The translations under genes and the position numbers were made by a program. From Clostridium sp. CAG:451 (GTDB lineage Bacteria; Bacillota_I; Bacilli_A; RF39; UBA660), in NCBI GenBank assembly GCA_000438295.1, contig FR901073.1, forward strand, positions 26,576-77,132: a stretch of 50,557 nucleotides of DNA. Reading direction: 5' to 3'. Below are positions 25,007 through 33,635 of the stretch, in pieces. The notes beneath the pieces are model-generated. The model searched no databases. It had not been told where the DNA came from and saw nothing but the letters and a program-made list of their open reading frames with translations. Every line of letters starts with the position of its first letter. Position 1 is the stretch's first letter.

Positions 25007-26383
25007 ATGATAGACGTACGTGATATTTATAAAGATGTAAATGAGTATTTAAATAAAGAAGTAGTATTAAATGGTTGGATTAGAAACCATCGTAAACAAA
25101 AAGAATTTGGATTCATCACTTTCTTTGATGGAACTGTATTTGAATCTGTACAAATAGTATATGATAAAAAACTAGAAAACTTTGATGAGATTCAAAAACT
25201 AAGAGTAGGTAGTGCCATTAGTGTTGAAGGATTAGTTGTTAAAAGTCCAAAAGAAGGACAAGAGTTTGAAATTCAAGCTAGTAAGATTAAACTAGAAGGA
25301 GATTGTCCAGAAGATTATCCATTACAACCTAAAAGACATTCTATGGAATTCTTAAGAGAAATAGCTTATCTTCGTCCTAGAACTAATACTTTCCAAGCTG
25401 TTTTTAGAGTAAGAAGTGTAGCAGCAATGGCCATTCATAAATATTTTCAAGATAAAGGATTTGTTTATTTACATGCTCCATTAATTACGGCAAGTGACTG
25501 TGAAGGAGCAGGGGAAATGTTTCAAGTATCAACCCTTGACTTTGAGAATCTAAAAGGTAAAGAAATAGATTATAGTAAAGATTTCTTTGGAAAGAGAACA
25601 GCTCTTACCGTATCAGGACAATTACAAGGTGAAATATTTGCTCTAGCTTTTAAAAATATTTATACATTTGGTCCGACATTTAGAGCAGAAAATTCTAATA
25701 CTAAAACTCATGCTTCTGAATTTTGGATGATTGAACCAGAAATGGCTTTTTGTGAATTAGATAGATTAATGGATGTAGAAGAAGATATGCTTCGTTATAT
25801 TATAAAATATGTAATGGAAAACGCATATTCTGAACTTAAGTTCTTTGATAACTTTGTTCATAAAGGATTAATAGATAGACTAAATACAGTCTTAAATGCA
25901 GAACCAAAAAGAATTACTCATAAAGAAGCAATTACTATCCTTAAAGAAAGCGGAAAAGACTTTGAAAACAAACCAGAATATGGAGAAGACCTTGCTAAAG
26001 AACATGAAAAATATCTAACAGAAGAATACTTTAAAGCTCCAGTATTTGTTACTGACTGGCCAAAAGATATTAAAGCTTTCTATATGCGATTAAATGATGA
26101 TAATGAAACAGTAGCAGCTGTAGACTTTTTAGTACCACAAGCAGGAGAACTAATGGGTGGTAGTCAAAGAGAAGAAAGATATAGTGTTCTAAAAAATAGA
26201 ATGGATAATTTAAAAATGGATGAAGAAGAACTTGACTGGTACTTAAAGCTTAGACAGTATGGTGGAGTAAAACATTCAGGATTTGGACTTGGTTTTGAAA
26301 GATTACTAATTTATCTAACTGGTATGGAAAATATAAGAGATGTAATACCATTCCCAAGAACACCAGGAAATTGTGAATTTTAG
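25007..26383 (+). CDS. asnS: Asparaginyl-tRNA synthetase
   Basis: Class IIb aminoacyl-tRNA synthetase charging tRNA-Asn. The N-terminal anticodon-binding OB fold spans about residues 1-105 (VVLNGWIRNHRKQKEFGFITFFDGT). The catalytic core has motif 2 in FGPTFRAENSNTKTHASEFWMIEPE and motif 3 in GLGFERLLIYLTG near the end. The AENSNT sequence and the lack of an insert near the end mark it as AsnRS rather than AspRS. 458 residues, normal length. GAGGAGGA lies before ATG 25007. The next gene starts nine bases after the stop and is probably cotranscribed. Confidence 0.97.
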   Translation: MIDVRDIYKDVNEYLNKEVVLNGWIRNHRKQKEFGFITFFDGTVFESVQIVYDKKLENFDEIQKLRVGSAISVEGLVVKSPKEGQEFEIQASKIKLEGDCPEDYPLQPKRHSMEFLREIAYLRPRTNTFQAVFRVRSVAAMAIHKYFQDKGFVYLHAPLITASDCEGAGEMFQVSTLDFENLKGKEIDYSKDFFGKRTALTVSGQLQGEIFALAFKNIYTFGPTFRAENSNTKTHASEFWMIEPEMAFCELDRLMDVEEDMLRYIIKYVMENAYSELKFFDNFVHKGLIDRLNTVLNAEPKRITHKEAITILKESGKDFENKPEYGEDLAKEHEKYLTEEYFKAPVFVTDWPKDIKAFYMRLNDDNETVAAVDFLVPQAGELMGGSQREERYSVLKNRMDNLKMDEEELDWYLKLRQYGGVKHSGFGLGFERLLIYLTGMENIRDVIPFPRTPGNCEF

Positions 26384-26392
26384 GAGGATAAA

Positions 26393-26884
26393 ATGAATAA
26401 AGGATATTATAGTGACAGCAGTGAATTTAAAGGAACAGGTAAAAGAGTAGTAATTATTCTAATATGTGTAGCTTTACTATTTGGATTAATGTACTTTCTA
26501 ACTACAAGAATTTTATCAAAAGAAGTTACTAAGAAAAGAAAACAAAACGAAGTGACTGAATCAAGTATTCAATATGAAAAAATATTAGCTGGAGAATCAT
26601 TTACAATGGACCAAGAAGAGTATTATGTAGTATATTATGACAGTACTGATACTGAACTTTCTAAAACAATATCTACTTATCAATCAGATAAAAAAGATAT
26701 AAAACTATATAGTGTAGATTTAAGTGATGGTATGAATAAAAAATATAAAACAGATGGTGATGTTGATACTAGTAGTATTGAAAACTTGAAAGTAAAAAAT
26801 CCTACACTAGTTCATTTTAAAAATAAAGAAGTAGTTGATACTATAACTGATGAAAATGAAATAGAGGATTACCTTAATAAATAA
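26393..26884 (+). CDS. Membrane-anchored thioredoxin-fold-like protein without active-site cysteines
   Basis: A 163-residue protein with one membrane helix (about residues 18-38). The remainder outside the membrane has the pattern of a thioredoxin fold: EEYYVVYYDSTDTELSKTISTYQ, DIKLYSVDLSDG, and NPTLVHFKNKEVVDTI. The CxxC redox motif is missing; the place where it would sit reads DSTDT. It may bind or scaffold rather than act in disulfide exchange. AGGAGGATAAA precedes the start, nine bases after asnS. The fold call is by pattern only. A terminator follows at 26890. Confidence 0.6.
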   Translation: MNKGYYSDSSEFKGTGKRVVIILICVALLFGLMYFLTTRILSKEVTKKRKQNEVTESSIQYEKILAGESFTMDQEEYYVVYYDSTDTELSKTISTYQSDKKDIKLYSVDLSDGMNKKYKTDGDVDTSSIENLKVKNPTLVHFKNKEVVDTITDENEIEDYLNK

Positions 26885-26889
26885 TATGT

Positions 26890-26915
26890 AAAGTCTTTAT
26901 TTAAAAGGCTTTTTT
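26890..26915 (+). terminator. Terminator after asnS and the thioredoxin-like gene
   Basis: AAAGTCTTT and AAAGGCTTT form a nine-pair stem (one G-U) around ATTTA, followed by a T run. Confidence 0.75.
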
Positions 26916-26969
26916 CTTTAGTAAATTATTAAAACTATGGTACAATTATATAGACGGTAGGTGAAATAG

Positions 26970-28214
26970 ATGAAGAAAAAAGAAGAAATAATGGAAGATG
27001 AAAATATAGATACAACAAAAGAGATAGTTACTATTAAGAAAGAAGGATTTAGTTATCCAGAAATGGTTATTATTATGATAATAGCAATTCTTTTTGGTTT
27101 CTTAATCGGTAATGTTGTTAGTTTTACTAAGAAAGAAACTACTAATAGTTCTGTTCCTAGTGAGTTAAAAGAATTTGTTGATACTTATAATGATATAGTA
27201 AATAATTACTATGATAAGGTTAATAAAGAGGAATTAATAGATGCTGGAATTAAAGGGATGATTAATTATTTAGATGATCCTTATGCTACTTATTTTGATG
27301 GAACTAGTAGTACAAACTTTAATCAAACACTAGAAGGTAATTATGAAGGAGTTGGTATTGAAGTTACTCTTGATAATAGCAAAGTAAAAATTACTAAAGT
27401 ATTTGCTGATACTCCTGCTAAAAAAGCTGGTATAAAAGTAGGAGATTATATAACTAAAGTAAATGGTGAAAGTGTAGAAGGTAAAAGCTTATCAGATGTA
27501 GTAAGCCTTATCAAAACTGCTAAGAATAAAGAAGTAGAAATAACTATTACTAGAGATAATCAAGAAAAGACTATGAAAGTTACTAGAACAACAGTTGATA
27601 TGCCTTATACTAGTAGTAAAGTTTATGAAGAAAATGGTAAGAAGATAGGATATTTAAAAATAGAGATGTTTTCTAATAATATTACTAAACAAGTAAAGAA
27701 AGAGTTGGAGTCTCTAAAGAAAAAGAATATTGATAAGTTAGTTATAGATGTTAGAGATAATCCAGGTGGCTATTTAACTCAAGTAACTGAAATACTATCA
27801 TTATTCATGACTAAGAAAGATGTTATCTATCAGTTACAAACTAAGAATAATAACGAAAAAGTTTATGGTACTAGTAGTAAAGCTACTTATAGTTATCCAG
27901 TAGTAGTCTTAATAAATGAAAATAGTGCATCTGCTAGTGAAATATTAGCTAGTGCCTTTAAAGAGACATATAATGCCGAAATAGTTGGTGTCAATTCTTA
28001 TGGAAAAGGTACAGTTCAAAAAACAGGTGATTTAAATAATGGTGATACAATTAAGTATACAGTTCAAAAATGGTTAACTCCTAAGGGTAATTGGATTAAT
28101 GAAAAAGGTGTAACTCCTACTAAAGAAGTTAAACTAGAGTTGAAAGAAAATGAAACTTTAACAGAAGATAATGATAATCAATTAAAAGCTGCTATAGAAT
28201 TAGCCAGTAAGTAA
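26970..28214 (+). CDS. S41 C-terminal processing peptidase (CtpA-like)
   Basis: A membrane-bound serine protease of the Tsp/CtpA family. A short cytoplasmic tail is followed by one membrane helix (about residues 30-50), an N-terminal helical part, a PDZ domain (about 115-200, GVGIEVTL...VFADTPAKKAGIKVGDYI), and the S41 core. The catalytic Ser lies in NENSASASEILASAFK and the Lys in SYGKGTVQ. 414 residues. CtpA-type enzymes trim envelope proteins, for example PDZ-regulated wall hydrolases or sporulation checkpoint factors; the substrate here is unknown. GGTAGGTGAAAT precedes ATG 26970. Confidence 0.93.
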   Translation: MKKKEEIMEDENIDTTKEIVTIKKEGFSYPEMVIIMIIAILFGFLIGNVVSFTKKETTNSSVPSELKEFVDTYNDIVNNYYDKVNKEELIDAGIKGMINYLDDPYATYFDGTSSTNFNQTLEGNYEGVGIEVTLDNSKVKITKVFADTPAKKAGIKVGDYITKVNGESVEGKSLSDVVSLIKTAKNKEVEITITRDNQEKTMKVTRTTVDMPYTSSKVYEENGKKIGYLKIEMFSNNITKQVKKELESLKKKNIDKLVIDVRDNPGGYLTQVTEILSLFMTKKDVIYQLQTKNNNEKVYGTSSKATYSYPVVVLINENSASASEILASAFKETYNAEIVGVNSYGKGTVQKTGDLNNGDTIKYTVQKWLTPKGNWINEKGVTPTKEVKLELKENETLTEDNDNQLKAAIELASK

Positions 28215-28222
28215 AAATATAA

Positions 28223-28249
28223 TTAGCACTCATTATTGACAAGTGCTAA
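28223..28249 (+). promoter_or_regulatory. CIRCE operator (HrcA binding site)
   Basis: TTAGCACTC, nine bases, AAGTGCTAA: the CIRCE inverted repeat (consensus TTAGCACTC-N9-GAGTGCTAA) with one mismatch. It overlaps the -35 box of clpB, so HrcA would repress clpB until heat shock. hrcA itself is outside the window. Confidence 0.93.
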
Positions 28250-28264
28250 TTTTTGGTGTATAAT
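28236..28264 (+). promoter_or_regulatory. Sigma-A promoter of clpB
   Basis: Perfect TTGACA (28236-28241) and TATAAT (28259-28264) with a 17-base spacer, overlapped by the CIRCE operator. Confidence 0.9.
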
Positions 28265-28289
28265 ATGTCTTGAAAGTGAGGGGATATAT

Positions 28290-30401
28290 ATGTATCAAGA
28301 ACAAAATCAAGAAAAAGAAAAAGTATTAGAAAAATATGGTCGTAATATAAATGAAGCAGTCCTTGCTGGTAAGATAGATCCAGTTATTGGTCGTGATGAG
28401 GAAATTAGAAGTATTACAAGGGTTTTGTCACGTAAAACAAAAAATAACCCCGTATTAATAGGTGAACCAGGTGTTGGTAAAACTGCTATTGTCGAAGGGC
28501 TTGCTCTAAGAATAGTAAAGGGAGATGTTCCTGCAAGCTTAAAAAATAAAACTATTTGGGAACTAGATATGGCTTCCTTAGTAGCTGGTGCTAAGTACCG
28601 TGGGGAATTTGAAGAGAGATTAAAAAACGTCTTAAATGAAGTTAAGAAAAGTGAAGGCTCTATTATCATGTTTATTGATGAGATTCATACTATAGTTGGT
28701 ACTGGTAATATGGAAGGAGCAATGGATACATCTAACATTCTAAAGCCAATGCTAGCTCGTGGAGAAATTCATGTGATTGGTGCAACAACTTTAAACGAAT
28801 ATCGTAAATATATTGAAAAAGATGGTGCACTGGAAAGACGTTTTCAAAAGATTAAAGTAAGTGAACCAACCGTCATGGATACTATTACTATCTTAAGAGG
28901 ACTTAAAGAAAGATTTGAAATTCATCATGGAGTTACTATTCAAGATAAAGCACTTGTTGCTGCTGCAACCTTATCAGATAGATATATAACAGATAGATTT
29001 TTACCTGATAAAGCTATTGACTTAATAGATGAAGCTTGTGCAACAATTAGAGTTCAGATGGATTCAGTTCCTAATGCACTTGACTCTTTAACTAGAAAAA
29101 TAATGAGTCTAGAAATAGAACGTCAAGCGATAAAGAAAGAAAAAGACCAGCTATCAATGAATCGTAAAGATGAAATAGATAAAGAATTAGTAGATTTAAA
29201 GAAACAAGAGAAAGACTTTAAATCAGCTTGGGAAGAAGAAAAAGGTCTTTATACCAAGATACAAAATAAAAAGAAAGAGATAGAAAAAGCAAGATTTGAT
29301 TTAGAGCAAGCAGAAAATAAATATGATTTGGAAACTGCTGCTAGATTAAGACATGGAACATTACCTCGTCTTGAAAAAGAACTAGAAGAGTTAAAAAGTA
29401 AAGATACTAAAAAATTACTAAGTGACCATGTAGATGAAGAAGATATAGCATCTATCATTTCTAAATGGACTAATATACCACTAAGTAAATTAGTAAGTAG
29501 TGAAAAAGAAAAACTATTAAATCTAGAACAAGCAATGAAACATAGAGTAATGGGTCAAGATGAAGCCTTGCATTTAGTAAGTGAAGCTATTATTAAATCA
29601 AGAAGTGGTATTAAAGATCCTAATAGACCAATTGGTTCATTTATCTTCTTAGGACCTACTGGAGTTGGTAAGACTGAAGTAGCTAGAACTCTTGCTTATG
29701 AATTATTTGATGATGAAAAACACATGGTTCGTATTGATATGAGTGAATATATGGAGAAATTCAGTGTTTCAAGACTTATTGGTTCTCCTCCAGGATATGT
29801 TGGTTATGAAGAAGGAGGACAACTTACGGAAGCAGTAAGACGTAACCCTTATAGTATAGTATTATTCGATGAAATAGAAAAAGCTCATCCTGAAGTACTT
29901 AATTTACTACTACAAATCCTAGATGATGGTAGAATAACTGATTCTAATGGACGTACAGTAGATTTTAAAAATACTATTATTATAATGACCTCTAATCTTG
30001 GTAGTGAATACATCCTAGATGGTGATACTAGTAAAGTAGAAGGTGAATTAAGAAGCCATTTTAGACCAGAGTTTATTAACCGAATTGATGAAGTAATTAT
30101 CTTTAAACCATTAACTAAAGAGGTAATATATCAAATTCTTGATAAAATTATTCATGATATAGAAAAACGATTAAGTAATGATCAAATTAAATTATCTTTA
30201 ACAGATAAAGCTAAGGACTATTTAGTGGATGCAGGTTATGACATTAACTATGGAGCAAGACCTTTAAAACGAGAAGTTAGTAAAACAATTGAAAGTTTAT
30301 TAGCTCATGAGTTAATTAAAGGTACTATACCATTTAATGCTACTGTAACTTTTGATGTTGAGGATAATAACTTAGTTATTTCTAAAGTAGACGTAAAATA
30401 G
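28290..30401 (+). CDS. clpB: ClpB disaggregase lacking the N-terminal domain
   Basis: Hsp100 chaperone that works with DnaK to dissolve protein aggregates. It starts almost directly at the first ATPase ring: Walker A GEPGVGKT at residues 58-65, a coiled-coil middle domain near 265-390 (MDSVPNALDSLTRKIMSLEIER, LRHGTLPRLEKEL), then the second Walker A GPTGVGKT near 454 and the SPPGYVGYEEGGQLTEAVRR pore-loop region. The long middle domain and the lack of an IGF/L loop fit ClpB rather than ClpC. The usual N-domain of about 150 residues is missing, so the protein is 703 residues. ATG 28290 is chosen, with GAGGGGAT upstream; the longer frame from 28236 would run through the promoter. Confidence 0.93.
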   Translation: MYQEQNQEKEKVLEKYGRNINEAVLAGKIDPVIGRDEEIRSITRVLSRKTKNNPVLIGEPGVGKTAIVEGLALRIVKGDVPASLKNKTIWELDMASLVAGAKYRGEFEERLKNVLNEVKKSEGSIIMFIDEIHTIVGTGNMEGAMDTSNILKPMLARGEIHVIGATTLNEYRKYIEKDGALERRFQKIKVSEPTVMDTITILRGLKERFEIHHGVTIQDKALVAAATLSDRYITDRFLPDKAIDLIDEACATIRVQMDSVPNALDSLTRKIMSLEIERQAIKKEKDQLSMNRKDEIDKELVDLKKQEKDFKSAWEEEKGLYTKIQNKKKEIEKARFDLEQAENKYDLETAARLRHGTLPRLEKELEELKSKDTKKLLSDHVDEEDIASIISKWTNIPLSKLVSSEKEKLLNLEQAMKHRVMGQDEALHLVSEAIIKSRSGIKDPNRPIGSFIFLGPTGVGKTEVARTLAYELFDDEKHMVRIDMSEYMEKFSVSRLIGSPPGYVGYEEGGQLTEAVRRNPYSIVLFDEIEKAHPEVLNLLLQILDDGRITDSNGRTVDFKNTIIIMTSNLGSEYILDGDTSKVEGELRSHFRPEFINRIDEVIIFKPLTKEVIYQILDKIIHDIEKRLSNDQIKLSLTDKAKDYLVDAGYDINYGARPLKREVSKTIESLLAHELIKGTIPFNATVTFDVEDNNLVISKVDVK

Positions 30402-30429
30402 AACTGATTATTAAACCAGTTCTTTTTTT
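30400..30429 (+). terminator. Terminator of clpB
   Basis: AGAACTG and CAGTTCT form a seven-pair stem around ten bases, followed by seven T. Confidence 0.85.
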
Positions 30430-30478
30430 CAACAATTTCTGTGGATAAAATATTTTATATTAATATTGGTGATATTAT

Positions 30479-30661
30479 ATGAAAGTAAAAATCTTTGACT
30501 TTGAAGATGAAGGTGATTTAGAAGAGGCAATAAACAATTTTTTGAAAGAATTAGAAGGGGATGTAGTGGAAATTAAGTATCAAGTTAGTTCTTTTCCTAG
30601 TGGTGAAGAACAAATCTATTGTTTCTCTGCTATGATTATTTATTTTTATAAACAGACTTAA
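30479..30661 (+). CDS. cse60: Cse60-like sporulation-related small protein
   Basis: A 60-residue protein starting MKVKIFDFEDEGDLEEAINNFLKEL and ending with a SGEEQIYCFSAMIIYFY strand. This is the pattern of Cse60, a small protein made under the early mother-cell sigma factor in Bacillus, of unknown biochemical function. The start has GGTGAT upstream. Its 3' end overlaps the convergent FemAB gene by 26 bases (30636-30661). Presence of this gene suggests sporulation ancestry but proves nothing about the present organism. Confidence 0.7.
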   Translation: MKVKIFDFEDEGDLEEAINNFLKELEGDVVEIKYQVSSFPSGEEQIYCFSAMIIYFYKQT

Positions 30662-31895
30662 CACCATAATAAAGAGGAAAATATTTCTTATATTTTTTAT
30701 AACTGTTTAGATCTATTGGGTAATCGAACTCACCAATGTGTTCAAATAATTTAGCTCCAAAGTTTTGTTTAAAGAAGAACCCACCATCATTTACATCTTT
30801 TACTTCATAAAAATTATAAGATCTATAGCCGTATTCAATAGCTTTTTTAAGCATCTTAAAGTGAATAGAATAAGATACATCTAAATCAATATATTCATCA
30901 TCCATTCCTCCGATTAGGGCAGTAATTTCTTTTCCATACATCAAGAATAAGTATCCCCCTAAGAAAATTTTATCATTATCTGTTTTTTCTTTTAAAGATA
31001 AATAGTACTTTCTTCTCTTATTTATAATATTAATCTGTTCTTTATAACCAAGTTCCTTCTCAATAAAAGTTTCCTCTGTTAATTGATTATTTTGATATAG
31101 ACCTATTCTTTTTTCTTTTTCTATTTGTAATACTTTTTCTTCTTTCTTAAGATTATTAAGAGTAGTATTTAAATCAAGTTCAGCAATCATTATTTTTAGA
31201 TGTTCCTTTGTAAAGGCACTGGCTAAGTCTTCATAAAAAGGAAGTTCATATTCAATAGTATTAAACTTACTACTAATCTTATCCATTGTTTTAATAAAGA
31301 TAGGTAGTTCATCTTGTTTTATTTCTCTTACAATGTAACCAAGTCTTTCATTTCTTTTAATAATTTGTCTAGCTTTTTTGGACATATTATTTAATATATC
31401 ATTAAGACTTTTGTCAGTTAAATCAAGTTTCATCGTATATTTAGGATTAATAGTGTTATTATCAGCTTCAATAAAACCTAGTTTTAATAAATAATCTTTT
31501 ATAAATAAATTATTTATACCTCCTTGTAATTCCCTACCATCCTCATCTTTCTCAGTGGTTAATATCTCAGGATCTATTTTTAGATAGATACCATTTTTTT
31601 CTTTAACAAAGTTAATAATTTCTTTAGTGAATATTTCTAATAAATCATAGTTTTTATAGTCGATTAAAAAACCTTGAGGAGCATAGAAGAATCTTTTCTT
31701 AATACTTTTATTTTCATTAGCTAAAAGTAAAGTGGCTCCTAACAATTTATTTTTATCTTCAAGACCTAAAAAATAAGGATGCCAATTCTCACCACTTTTA
31801 AAGTTAGCCCAATAAACACTTTGTTCAAAAGGACATATTTCTAGGTAATTAGTAAATTCATTAAATTCTGTTTTAGAAAGCTCTACAAGTTTCAT
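30636..31895 (-). CDS. FemAB-family peptidoglycan bridge enzyme (first copy)
   Basis: A 419-residue aminoacyltransferase-like protein of the FemA/FemB/MurM family, which adds amino acids from aminoacyl-tRNA to the wall stem peptide. It shows the double GNAT-like fold: WANFKSGENWHPYFLGL near 25-45, and FYAPQGFLIDY. A FemA-type coiled coil near 255-300 follows, then SYSIHFKMLKKAIEYGYRSYNFYEV...GGFFFKQNFGA, typical of the second half. Start ATG 31895 is preferred, with GGTGGGGTGA upstream. Its end overlaps cse60. The divergent neighbour is a MurJ-type flippase, then a second FemAB enzyme. Confidence 0.9.
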   Translation of the reverse strand: MKLVELSKTEFNEFTNYLEICPFEQSVYWANFKSGENWHPYFLGLEDKNKLLGATLLLANENKSIKKRFFYAPQGFLIDYKNYDLLEIFTKEIINFVKEKNGIYLKIDPEILTTEKDEDGRELQGGINNLFIKDYLLKLGFIEADNNTINPKYTMKLDLTDKSLNDILNNMSKKARQIIKRNERLGYIVREIKQDELPIFIKTMDKISSKFNTIEYELPFYEDLASAFTKEHLKIMIAELDLNTTLNNLKKEEKVLQIEKEKRIGLYQNNQLTEETFIEKELGYKEQINIINKRRKYYLSLKEKTDNDKIFLGGYLFLMYGKEITALIGGMDDEYIDLDVSYSIHFKMLKKAIEYGYRSYNFYEVKDVNDGGFFFKQNFGAKLFEHIGEFDYPIDLNSYKKYKKYFPLYYGVKSVYKNK

Positions 31896-31982
31896 TTTAT
31901 CACCCCACCTTAAACTAATTATACTTGATTCTTTCACTTAGTGCAAGATTATGATATGATTATATAGGAAAGTGGTGAATTT

Positions 31983-33635
31983 ATGCGAAAGAAAGAATTA
32001 AAACAAAATTCCTTTCTAAATGGAGCTTTTGTAGCAACCATGGGAATAGTTATTACTAAAGTATTAGGTATGCTATATGTAATTCCCTTTTATGCGATTA
32101 TTGGGGAACAAGGAGGAGCCCTATATGGATATGCCTATACCATCTACTTATTATTTCAGTCTTTATCTTGTGCTGGTATTCCTAATGCAATTTCTAAAAT
32201 AATTAGTGAATATCAAACCTTAGGTTATAGTAAAGCTAAAGAAAAAGCTTTTAAGATAGGTAGAAGACTAGCTGTCTTTATGGGAATATTTGTCTTTATT
32301 ATTTTATTCTTATTTGCTCCTATTATAGCAAAAGCAATTATTGGTGATTTAACAGGAGGAAATACTTTAAATGATGTAACTTACGTTATTAGAGTAATTG
32401 CTACAGCTATACTAGTAGTACCTATCTTAAGTATTTATAGAGGTTATTTAGAAGGACATAAGTTTATAACACCAACAGCTATTTCACAAGTGGTAGAACA
32501 AGTTGCTCGTATAGTAGTTATTATAGCTGGTTCTTATGCTGCATTAAATGTATTTCATTTGTCTTTAACAACTGCTGTAGGTGTAGCAACTTTTGGAGCA
32601 ACAGCTGGAGCCTTAATAGGTTATCTATATTTGCTTGATAAAGTGTTTAAACATAAGAAAGAGATAAACAATATAACTGAGGTAAAAGATGAGCCAGTTA
32701 TTTCTACTAAAGAAATCTTAGGAAAAATATTTTTCTATGCCTTACCATTCATTATGATAGATGTCTTTAAATCAGCTTACAACTTTGTTGATATGACTAC
32801 TCTTGTTAAGACACTAGTTCATTCAGCAGGCTATACTACGGTAGCAGCAGAAAACTCTATGAGTGTAATTTCTACTTGGGGAAATAAACTTAATATGATA
32901 ATTGTATCTATTTCTACTGGTATAATCATAAGTCTAATACCTAACCTTACTTCATCATCTGTTAAAGGTGATAAAAAGGATGTCCATCATAAGATTAATC
33001 AAACTTTACAAATATTATTATTCTTATCAGTACCTATGACTATAGGATTATCATTCTTATCACAACCAGTTTGGGATGTATTCTATGGAAATAAATCAGC
33101 AGTAGGAGCAGAGATTATGGCGTACTATATTTTTGTGGCTTTGATAATTTCTACTTATACAGCTTTAGTATCCATTGTTCAGGTCTTAAAATACTATAAA
33201 GAAGTATTTATTTCTTTATTTGCTGGTGTGTTAATCAAAGCTTTAACTAATGTTTATTTAATTAAAACATTCTATGGATTAGGACTTCAACCAGTATATG
33301 GTTCTATAACTGCTACTATTTTAGGTTATTTAGTAGGGATAATCTTGTGTCTTCACTACTTAAAAAAGAAATGTGGAGTTAGTTATAAACCGACTATTAG
33401 AATTATTGGAAAGATTGTTATCGCTGATATTTTTATGATACTTTCCTTATTCCTAGTTAAATTCGTAGTACCAATTTCCTCATCTGTAAGACTTTTAAAT
33501 ATTCCAATCATTTTAGTTTATACTATTATAGGGGCAGGAGTTTATTTACTAGTATCTTATAAATCAGGCGTTATTGAAGAAGTATTGGGTAGTAAAATGT
33601 TAGCTAAAATTAAAAGAAAGGTGGCTAAAAAATAA
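31983..33635 (+). CDS. murJ: MurJ/YtgP-type lipid II flippase (MOP superfamily)
   Basis: A 550-residue membrane protein with 14 hydrophobic segments, of the MOP/PST superfamily, closest by pattern to the YtgP/SpoVB branch that carries lipid II across the membrane in Bacilli. The N-terminus (SFLNGAFVATMGIVITKVLGMLYVIPF) and GIPNAISKIISEY are characteristic, as is the internal YRGYLEGHKFITPTAISQVVEQ stretch. GTGGTGAATTT precedes ATG 31983. It lies between two FemAB genes, one of them overlapping by one base, strongly suggesting a wall-assembly cluster. SpoVB, a spore-specific relative, is the main alternative. Confidence 0.88.
   Translation: MRKKELKQNSFLNGAFVATMGIVITKVLGMLYVIPFYAIIGEQGGALYGYAYTIYLLFQSLSCAGIPNAISKIISEYQTLGYSKAKEKAFKIGRRLAVFMGIFVFIILFLFAPIIAKAIIGDLTGGNTLNDVTYVIRVIATAILVVPILSIYRGYLEGHKFITPTAISQVVEQVARIVVIIAGSYAALNVFHLSLTTAVGVATFGATAGALIGYLYLLDKVFKHKKEINNITEVKDEPVISTKEILGKIFFYALPFIMIDVFKSAYNFVDMTTLVKTLVHSAGYTTVAAENSMSVISTWGNKLNMIIVSISTGIIISLIPNLTSSSVKGDKKDVHHKINQTLQILLFLSVPMTIGLSFLSQPVWDVFYGNKSAVGAEIMAYYIFVALIISTYTALVSIVQVLKYYKEVFISLFAGVLIKALTNVYLIKTFYGLGLQPVYGSITATILGYLVGIILCLHYLKKKCGVSYKPTIRIIGKIVIADIFMILSLFLVKFVVPISSSVRLLNIPIILVYTIIGAGVYLLVSYKSGVIEEVLGSKMLAKIKRKVAKK

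Noticed and set aside
28236..28289. Upstream extension of the clpB frame from TTG 28236
   Set aside because: It would translate through the -10 box and CIRCE site; ATG 28290 has the ribosome binding site.
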